14,192 nucleotides of DNA from contig NWUY0300026321.1 of assembly GCA_004151065.3 (NCBI GenBank), forward strand, positions 7,003 through 21,194, in the 5' to 3' direction. Source of the stretch: Larix sibirica (Eukaryota; Streptophyta; Pinopsida; Pinales; Pinaceae). Under the pieces are notes generated by a model. The model ran no database searches and was not told the DNA's origin. It saw only the letters and a list, made by a program, of their open reading frames with translations. Below are positions 8,432 to 14,192 of this stretch, one piece after another. The position numbers and the translations under genes were made by a program. The number at the start of each line of letters is the position of its first letter. Position 1 is the stretch's first letter.

Positions 8432-9113
8432 GGCGTAGAGCCTTACAACTATTGTTGGACAAGTGAATTATGATGAAACTACAAGCAAGCACTAAGCCAA
8501 TGTTGAATTCTTCACCGGTTACGAATACTTCTAAGTAATCTCGATTTCGTTGCTCTTTAAATCACATTCAAACATGTCAGGAACAACAACCATAACGGAG
8601 GAAGTGCTTTGCTCATCATATCCATTAAACCTGAGATACGTCCACACAGAGCTATTGGATAACTTGGAGAGGTGGTACACTCATTACCCTGCGTGGATGA
8701 AGCCAGAGAGAGGTGATATGATACAAACACATTAGTGAAAGTACAATATCCATAAGTCTAGTTAAGAGAGAGGCCAGGAGAGATAATAGGGTCTATGTGA
8801 AGAAGGGGAGTGTATGCGCGCAATTGGGAAGGAAGGGCAAGGAATTTATGCCTAGACAAGGGGGGAATACAACAAGGGACTCCCGTGTGTGGGAAACAGA
8901 ATCCCTCACTTGGACTAAATATTCCTCCAACATGTGTCTTTGACATAAGATGGGAAGGTGGAATGGCGGCCTTAGGTTGAATTCTCAAACCTGCGATGAG
9001 GATGAGACTAGAAGTAGGATCTCTGACGAGATCCCTGCATGGGACTGGAATAAGAACCGTGAATTTGTTCATGGGATATGATGCAAGGAGGGATTCCTAT
9101 TAGCCCTAAGTGT
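8432..9113. other. Unassigned middle of the nested insertion
   Basis: No domain is recognisable. The plus strand is purine-rich around 8760-8880. A 104-codon minus-strand frame (9072-8758) is open but has no motif I know. This could be 3' untranslated sequence of the inserted element. Confidence 0.4.
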
Positions 9114-9439
9114 TTATATGGTGTCTTTGATATCCATATTGGCTTGACCATCATCAATTGCATTGCTATGACGGAGGATGTGGATAAGAGCTAGATTATG
9201 AAAGGAATCAAGCTCATGAATGTGGGGAAAATATTCAACCTCACATGGTTAATGAAAACTTTTGAATATCTGAGGATTGTGATGGAGTCTAATCCTTTTT
9301 GGAGGGCCAATTGCAATCCTTGTAGAATTTTGTATGCCTTTGCTTGGTTATTAGTGGCATGGCCGATGCTCCAAGAGAATATTATCTTGATATTAACTCC
9401 TAGGGAAAAAATGACCCCACCCACACCTGCCGCCCCGAA
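9114..9439 (-). pseudogene. RNase H domain remnant, 5'-truncated at the insertion edge
   Basis: RNase H removes the RNA strand of RNA:DNA hybrids during retrotransposition. The minus strand reads GAAGVGGVIFSLGVN from the insertion edge, then FSWSIGHATNNQAKAYKILQ, then SITILRYSKVFINHVR. After a frame change comes FHNLALIHILRHSN, IDDGQAN and a TAA at 9116-9114. Plant relatives read DGAS.GNPG.AG.GGVIF, TNNQAEAY.LL.GL, GDSK..IN and ADxxAN. Two catalytic acids are lost: Glu to Lys at 9340-9338 and Asp to Tyr at 9268-9266. The last Asp, at 9152-9150, remains. The residues DGAN just upstream look like the missing start of the domain but are encoded by the target duplication. The host polymerase could be a LINE with a terminal RNase H or, less likely, an LTR element. 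Confidence 0.75.
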
Positions 9440-9457
9440 ATTTGCACCATCATGTTT
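9440..9457 (+). repeat. 18-bp target-site duplication, right copy
   Basis: ATTTGCACCATCATGTTT is identical to 7813-7830. The gypsy frame resumes here (ICTIMF, then LHEER). Confidence 0.9.
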
Positions 9458-10900
9458 CTCCATGAGGAAAGACCATTAATTTGGATCATATTACATATTA
9501 TTAGCCCAAGACACCTACTAATCTCAACAATGTCTTTCCCACCATTGGGGCTAACTAAAATATCCCATCTTAAATGAGATAGGCCCCAAAATATTTAAAG
9601 ACTCCACTTTACTTGGGGCATACCATGATGCACTTCCTCAAGTATCTCTCATAGTATCCTCTCCAATGTGTACCGTCATGAAATTTTAGAATCTCCCTTT
9701 TACATCACCCACAATGCCGTATGCACCACTCACTCATGAAGCCCCATTTACTTCACTTTGAGAACCTATAACTCTCTCTCCCCCTCACCACCATTATGTG
9801 AGGACATCCCATCCCTTGTGAGGCCCCTCTCTCAAAGAGAACACATCCCAAGACTCCCATCACTCAAATTCCCTTTCTCTTCCCTGGCATAGTTGGGAGC
9901 TCCATAATGGCCACTCAGGCCCTTCTTGTACTCAATCTAGAGATACTTGTTTGGTATATTTCCTCCCCCTACCTTGAAATTTCCATGGAACCACTAGTCA
10001 ACTTAATATTTTTCCTTATCCCACCTACCAACAAACCATCACCTAATTCCTTGAAGCCACCTCAAACACATATCTCACAAAATAAGCCAAGTGCCTAAAA
10101 TCCATTAGGGGCAACACTAGCCAGAAAGTTTGGGGCATTGTTGCCTCGATACCTTCTTTGGTTGTATCCATTAAACAAGCCATCAATTAAACTTGGATTC
10201 CTCCTCCTTGTTCCCTTTGTGATGTTAATATCCATGCCACTCCCCATTGTCCCATACTCCCTGAGTTGTGACACCTATTTCACCCATCTATGGCAGCCCC
10301 ACTTTTCCAACCCTACCCCCATTAAGAAAACCAAAAATATTATCACCCATTGTTGTGCGCTAACTACTCTTACACCATATGAAAAACCTTTGGCAATTAT
10401 ACTCACCATTCAGAACTCCCTCATTTTCAGTCTACTCCCACTGTTGCATGAAAACACACACCCTTACCATTCACTAAGTTTATTTAAGTTCACATGTGTT
10501 TCCTTTTCCCCACATAGATACCATGGAATCCACTATCATTGAGCATTTATTCACTAAGTTCCATATATTCTATGCCATTTAACAACCTTTCACTTTCATC
10601 AGGCATCGACATTGGTCCATCTTCCTTTCATGCAATATCATTCACACAATGAATGGAACCTTAATCTATGTATAACATGTTCACTTCCTTTGGCTTCACC
10701 TATTCCAGTCACCCCTCATTCACATATGGAGTCAATAACAATCATAACACTAAATCTTCTATCCCTTTACCTACCACAATGGTATTCTTTTATACATGAA
10801 TATGTAGTGCCCATGTTTTCCACTATTCTAGAAGCAATGACTACCCCCGGTACGACTTACAACATTTTCCCACTTCCTACCTCGATATAATTTCACCCCT
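9440..10900 (+). pseudogene. Ty3/gypsy protease end and protease-to-RT linker
   Basis: After the right target copy the text LHEE and then TINLDHITYY matches the FPHEGKIVTIDQLSYY end of the plant gypsy protease segment. Downstream, at 9579-9641, the frame reads IGPKIFKDSTLLGAYHDALP, close to the GPGLFKDSTLLGTY stretch that follows protease in the same group. From about 9650 to 10900 the sequence is C-rich on the plus strand and coding-like, but the peptides are variable and Pro/Ser/Thr-rich, as expected of the fast-evolving linker, and I recognise no further domain. Open frames at 9907-10098, 10138-10542 and 10612-10890 fall in this linker and may preserve parts of its frame. Confidence 0.6.
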
Positions 10901-12110
10901 TTTGACCAATATACCATCGAGGCCAAGGATTTAATCCCCCATGGAAACATAGATTGGTTCAAAAGCTTCATTCCTACCCCATACACTTTTGAGGAAGGTA
11001 ACATGGCCAACATTTCACCTACCATCAAGGTGGATATTTCTATTACTCCTAGCATCATGAAGGATATATTTCTTTGATCTACTTGTTCCCCCGAATAGAT
11101 TTCATATTACAAAGCACTCTTCTGAGAGTTTCATGACATTTTTCTTTGTCATATTCAGAAATGCCTAGCCTTGACCCTAGCATCATTAAACATGACATCA
11201 ACAAATGGCTAGATGCATAGATTCTTCGACAAAAAAAATGGCCTCTTCATTTGATAATGCCTCAACCATCAATGAAAAAGATATAAACTCCACACAAAAA
11301 GGTTTATCTACCCATTTTCCTATACTTCATGAGTATCTAATACTGTCAATGTCAACAAAAACCAAGGCAACATCCATATATGCACTAACTTTCATTTGTT
11401 GTGTCTAATCTTGTCCTAAGAAAAAATTACCTACCCCTTTCACTAATCAAATGGTAGATAAATGTGATGACCGTGAATTCCTCTCCTTCATGGATGGGTT
11501 CTCTGGGTGCAATTAGACTCATATCCATCAATAGGATAAGTACAAGATTGCCTCTGTGCCCCCTTGGGGGAATTTTCATGTTGTATTATGCTCTTTGGTC
11601 TTAGAAGGCATGAGCCACTTTTTAGTGCACTATTTCCTATGTGTTCCATGACCTAGGCCACATCATCCTAGCGTTCATCAACGATCTTATCACTAGTCTG
11701 ATCGAGACAACATTCATGAAATTTAAAATATATCCATGTTGCTTTTCTACAATGTCAACAATATCAAATTTGCTTAAATCTTCTCAAGTGTGGATTGTGT
11801 GTCATGAATAGAGACGTATCCTAGGATTTGTTAGCTTAAAGCAAAGGATTACCATTTATCCATTTAAATTTAAGGGCACTATATAACTTCCACTACTCCG
11901 CACCTTGTGTTAATTACAAATTCTTCAAGGAAAATCCAACTTCTTACAACATTTCATTCCTGATTATGCCACACACACTTATGTGATTTTACATCTCTTA
12001 TGCCAAGGTATCACCTTCATATGGCATGACGTTGGTTTGAAACATGTACTCACCATTATACCTCTTATCAACCCCCTGGATTTAATAAGGACTTTATCAT
12101 TTCGGTTTCA
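10901..12110 (+). pseudogene. Ty3/gypsy reverse transcriptase
   Basis: This enzyme copies element RNA into DNA. Ordered landmarks are: EEGNMANISPTIKVDISI (about 11000-11050); LF-stop-EFHDIFLC; SEMPSLDPSIIKHDINKW (11155-11208), the conserved lead-in; WPLHL and PSMKK of the primer-grip lead; VNKNQGNIHICTNF of the fingers; then FLSFMDGFSG (about 11478-11510), motif A with its Asp kept. Next come DKYKIA..PPWG and YVFHDLGHIILAFINDL, where the YxDD active site has become FIND (11674-11685) through Asp to Asn at 11680-11682. The thumb follows with LLKSSQVWIVCHE, then RILGFVS, LQGKSNFLQHFIPDYAT and ITFIWHDV. More than ten stops and several frameshifts separate these. It is inactive. Confidence 0.9.
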
Positions 12111-12560
12111 ATGAATTTTCATTGTCATTGGAGTGCTAGTTCAACTAGGGGATGAACACTGTGACCACATCATCTACTATGTTATCAAAAACCTAATATG
12201 ACCATCATTATACTAAAACCACATAGATAAGTTGGTCTTGATCATGATCCATTCCATCTAGAAATTTGTTTATTGTATCATGCTTCGTCAAAACAAAGTC
12301 GTAGCTAATTCAGTTCCCATGCATTACATCATGGGTTGGTGACTAATCGATGGTAGGTTCACATGTTGGATTATTATCATCCAAGAATCTTGAATATATT
12401 AACCCCAAGACCTAAAAGGCCTTGGTGCTTGTTAAGTTCATTGGGCTCTTGATTGGTGTAGTTGATCCACATCTTAATGACACCCTCCCTTATGACCATC
12501 TTTTCCTCATTTAATCAATAGAACCTTGGTACGATGATATATTGTTTTTTATCTTCTTAC
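12111..12560 (+). pseudogene. Ty3/gypsy RNase H and connection to integrase
   Basis: One frame carries a long collinear match broken only by stops: IGVLVQLGDEHCDHIIYYV, IKNLI, then NHIDKLVLIMIHSI, KFVYCIMLRQNKVVANSVPM, HYIMGW, LIDGRFTCWIIIIQES and LKGLGAC. Plant relatives read AGVLVQLGDD..EHVIYYISKNL, NHEEKLALAVV.AVQKLRHYILLRTTKVVADSNPMQYLL, GRFARWI.ILQE and KKALVLAE. The Glu-Glu of NHEEKLALA is Ile-Asp here, so at least one conserved acid has changed. Further on, RTLVRRYIVFYLLTHKKW matches the DDPWYGDILVYLRTQK stretch. About a dozen stops interrupt the frame. Confidence 0.85.
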
Positions 12561-12900
12561 GCACAAAAAATGGGCCTTAACTTTCACATGATGACTATTG
12601 GCATGTTCATAATCAAGCTCCTCACTATCTCCACATCAAAGATATTATTTATCATTGATGATTTGACACCATTTTACATTAGTTCCTAACTCACTAAGAG
12701 ACAAAATGAATTCTCAAACACTGCCATAGTGGTGCTTGTAATAAGCATGTATTAGGAATGGCCATTGCTGAAAAGATTGTATATAAAGGTTACTTTTAGC
12801 TCTTCCTTTTATATGATTGCATTCATATGGTTAGGTTGTGCATGCATTGCCAAATTTTCATCTCCAAAACATGAAATCCAACTTCTCCACTTCATCCCAT
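12561..12900 (+). pseudogene. Ty3/gypsy integrase N-terminal HHCC zinc finger
   Basis: From 12719 the frame reads HCHSGACNKHVLGMAIAEK, then IVYKGYF, a TAG, LFLLYDCIHMVRLCMHCQ. This is the HSGACGGHLSG.ATAQKIL..GYFWP...DC...V..C..CQ segment of plant Ty3/gypsy integrases. All four zinc ligands are kept, as H-x6-H then 30 positions (one of them the stop) then CMHC. The TAG stands where relatives have Trp, consistent with TGG to TAG. The zinc finger helps integrase multimerise and bind element ends. The following text (NPTSPLHPI) still fits the family, but the DDE catalytic core cannot be recognised after about 12900. Confidence 0.85.
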
Positions 12901-13993
12901 TATCCTAGATGAAAAGATGGAGTAGAGGACCAACCTAGAAGTCATGAAATAGAATTCCAGTAGTCCATCTCTTGTAATTTGCAATGAAAGCTTTAGGTCA
13001 ACATCACCCAACTCGTAACTCATGCTGACCAAGTCAATCTCAAAATTCATGCTCAATACTACTTATTAACTTTAACATAATTTTTCTTGTGCACTATATA
13101 GGTGCTCAAAAGCTACACTTTTTGTGTCATTTGAATTGTTGGATTCATTTTTTCAAGGACTTTCATGTAAGGTAATATTTGTTTTGTGTGTACACGATTT
13201 TTTATCAGGAGTCATTTTTTCCAAGCCACCATCATTGCCCCCTTCATGTATACTTCTTCAAACTAGTATTCAAATATCATATTTTCCTCTAACTATGCTG
13301 CATCAACCCTATTTGATACCACCTGAGTCTACCTTTAGGTACTACTTGCTTGGATAGGTTGCCTCACCCTTCCAAATTACATTCTTTGCTTTCCCACTAT
13401 ATTGGTTGTGCTCCACTGTCATGGGTCACCCTAGTTTAGTACCCCTTTTCTCTTGGAACCCATGAGACTACTCTTTCCTTTAGGATCAAGAGACTGTATA
13501 GTATGCATCACATAGCAAGCGTCATACTTCATTGCTAACATATTCCATATGACTCTCAAGTGATTTCTATTGGTTTATCATATTGTGCTTCCCCACATTC
13601 CATTGACATCTCCTTTCATCCATGCACCATACACCATTTGTATTTTAACCCTTCATTCATTATCCCATTAATGATATCCACCACTAGTTTCCTCCATTTA
13701 TCACCTTATTTCTACACACAAAGTTTCAAACTCCTTGGTCACATTTGGGAACCTAATATCCCCTTGCTTGTAATGTATCTAGATTATTTGTTGTTTGTAA
13801 AAGACATAAACCAAAAATACAAAAACAAAACAAAAGATCAAAAAGGGGGAAATATCAATAATATTATATCGCATTTCTCTTATTATCTCTTTATATTTAT
13901 ATGGAAATAGTCCTTGTCACTCCTGAATGGAGCACACTCATTGAGTCACCTTTATAATTAATTCTTGTTATATGATGTGATAATTATGGTGCC
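12901..13993. other. No recognisable coding region
   Basis: I looked for the integrase core (DFM, DNG, DDE spacing and YHPQ-like text) and saw none that would stand. Open frames at 13124-13357 and 13560-13910 are hydrophobic and without motifs. The region may hold the eroded end of the gypsy element and non-coding sequence. The only landmark is a purine-rich run at 13840-13853. Confidence 0.45.
13840..13853 (+). other. Polypurine-tract-like run
   Basis: AAAAAGGGGGAAAT on the plus strand follows an A-rich stretch (13812-13834) and lies downstream of the gypsy pol trace in the right orientation. No TG-starting LTR edge is seen directly after it (ATATCAATAATA follows), so its identity as the gypsy 3' polypurine tract is only possible. 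Confidence 0.3.
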
Positions 13994-14021
13994 TTGGAGT
14001 CATCCCATCCTAAAGCTACAT

Positions 14022-14127
14022 GTAGTACACCCTACCATGATCCATCATCAATGACTCTAACGAATGCTATGTCCATGATGGTAGTACACCCTACCATCAT
14101 CAATGACTCTAATGTGTTATGTCCATG
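14022..14127. repeat. 59-bp tandem duplication, second copy shortened
   Basis: GTAGTACACCCTACCAT starts at 14022 and again at 14081, and both copies run through ATCATCAATGACTCTAA to a shared GTCCATG. The second copy lacks about seven bases after CTACC and about two bases near its end. The duplication lies at the inner edge of the reverse transcriptase fragment. Confidence 0.85.
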
Positions 14128-14192
14128 GCACGTTGGAAAGTGGCTCCTGCATTCATTAACCCAAATGGCATCTTATCATACATAAAAGTTCC
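14109..14192 (-). pseudogene. Ty3/gypsy reverse transcriptase fragment, cut by window edge
   Basis: The minus strand from the last base reads GTFMYDKMPFGLMNAG, then ATFQRAMDITH and a TAG at 14111-14109. This is the strongly conserved YxxMPFGLxNAGATFQRAM motif between reverse transcriptase motifs A and C. It runs opposite to the main gypsy element and lies beyond its end, so it belongs to a different copy whose upstream part is to the right of the window. The tandem duplication at 14022-14127 overlaps its end, and the outer copy (DIAF, then VRVIDD) preserves the family text better than the inner one. The YxDD active site is not recognisable further left. Confidence 0.8.

Larger units (their letters stand above)
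7831..9439 (-). mobile_element. Nested 1609-bp retroelement insertion with 18-bp target duplication
   Basis: The gypsy protease reads up to 7830 and resumes after 9440, and the two edges carry the same 18 bases. A target duplication this long is typical of target-primed reverse transcription by LINE-like enzymes; LTR elements usually make 4-6 bp. The only clear domain inside is a minus-strand RNase H remnant that begins exactly at the right edge, as expected for a 5'-truncated minus-strand LINE whose polymerase ends in RNase H. One feature does not fit. A minus-strand LINE should leave a T run on the plus strand at the left edge, but an A8 run is seen at 7831-7838. A second possible coding trace lies at 8060-8431. 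Confidence 0.75.
6713..12900 (+). mobile_element. Decayed Ty3/gypsy retrotransposon, interrupted by a nested insertion
   Basis: Traces appear in the canonical Ty3/gypsy order on the plus strand: gag tail with a damaged zinc knuckle, protease, linker, reverse transcriptase, RNase H, then the integrase HHCC zinc finger. Integrase after RNase H separates Ty3/gypsy from Ty1/copia. The element is broken by many stops and frameshifts and split by the insertion at 7831-9439. The left side lacks the main gag capsid domain and any LTR. On the right the integrase catalytic core is not recognisable. The reverse transcriptase text resembles plant elements on the Tat/Athila side of the family, but I am not certain of the lineage. 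Confidence 0.85.

Noticed and set aside
8712-8730. Possible minus-strand primer-binding site resembling TGGTATCAGAGC
   Set aside because: About three of twelve positions mismatch, and no LTR edge is seen beside it, so chance is as likely.
8758-9072. Minus-strand open frame of 104 codons
   Set aside because: It is open but Pro/Ile/Ser-rich with no recognisable motif. Kept only as unassigned sequence within the insertion.
9198-9479. Plus-strand open frame of 93 codons
   Set aside because: It is antisense to the RNase H remnant, which has clear family motifs on the minus strand.
10828-11058. Minus-strand open frame of 76 codons
   Set aside because: It is antisense to the reverse transcriptase lead-in, whose plus-strand text matches the gypsy family.
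13560-13910. Plus-strand open frame of 116 codons
   Set aside because: It has no motif, hydrophobic and His/Ser-rich text, and low-complexity Lys/Asn sequence at its end. Probably a chance frame in AT-rich DNA.
1-14192. CRISPR array, tRNA, rRNA, operon or bacterial signals
   Set aside because: There are no regularly spaced repeats of the right size, no cloverleaf-like segments that I could find, and the content is plant retroelement sequence.

Overview
The window looks like a repeat graveyard from a large land-plant nuclear genome. I suspect a gymnosperm, because the retroelement relatives I recall are common in conifers, but the sequence alone does not fix the species. I recognise no intact gene, host gene, tRNA, rRNA or CRISPR array. 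Every protein-like stretch is broken by stops and frameshifts. The DNA is AT-rich and CpG-poor except for one block near 5.9-6.5 kb.

Layout, left to right. (1) About 1-4740, minus strand: one decayed LTR retroelement. It has a coiled-coil gag remnant with CCHC zinc knuckles (about 3690-4740), then a very long decayed ORF from an ATG at 3261 to a stop at 496 (about 922 codons, two frameshifts, 19 internal stops), then a polypurine tract (37-27) and the start of a 3' LTR (25-1) running off the window. No protease, integrase or reverse transcriptase is visible in it. (2) About 4741-5848: AT-rich, non-coding, with a 53-bp tandem duplication. (3) About 5849-6525: a CpG-rich block with inverted GTCGCAA/TTGCGAC motifs, a 134-bp tandem duplication and a CACTA-like right end, probably a non-autonomous DNA transposon. 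(4) About 6713-12900, plus strand: a Ty3/gypsy polyprotein remnant in the order gag tail, protease, linker, reverse transcriptase, RNase H and integrase zinc finger. (5) 7831-9439: a 1609-bp minus-strand insertion inside that protease, flanked by a perfect 18-bp direct repeat and carrying an RNase H remnant cut at its 5' junction. (6) 12900-13993: nothing recognised except a polypurine-like run. (7) 14022-14192: a minus-strand Ty3/gypsy reverse transcriptase fragment with a 59-bp tandem duplication, leaving the window on the right.

These pieces do not work together as a pathway. They are layers of insertion and decay. The protease is split by the nested insertion, so that insertion is younger than the gypsy copy. 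The points most worth a second look are the apparently pol-less gag plus long-ORF element, the nested insertion with its long target-site duplication but no poly(A) tail, and the CpG-rich block.
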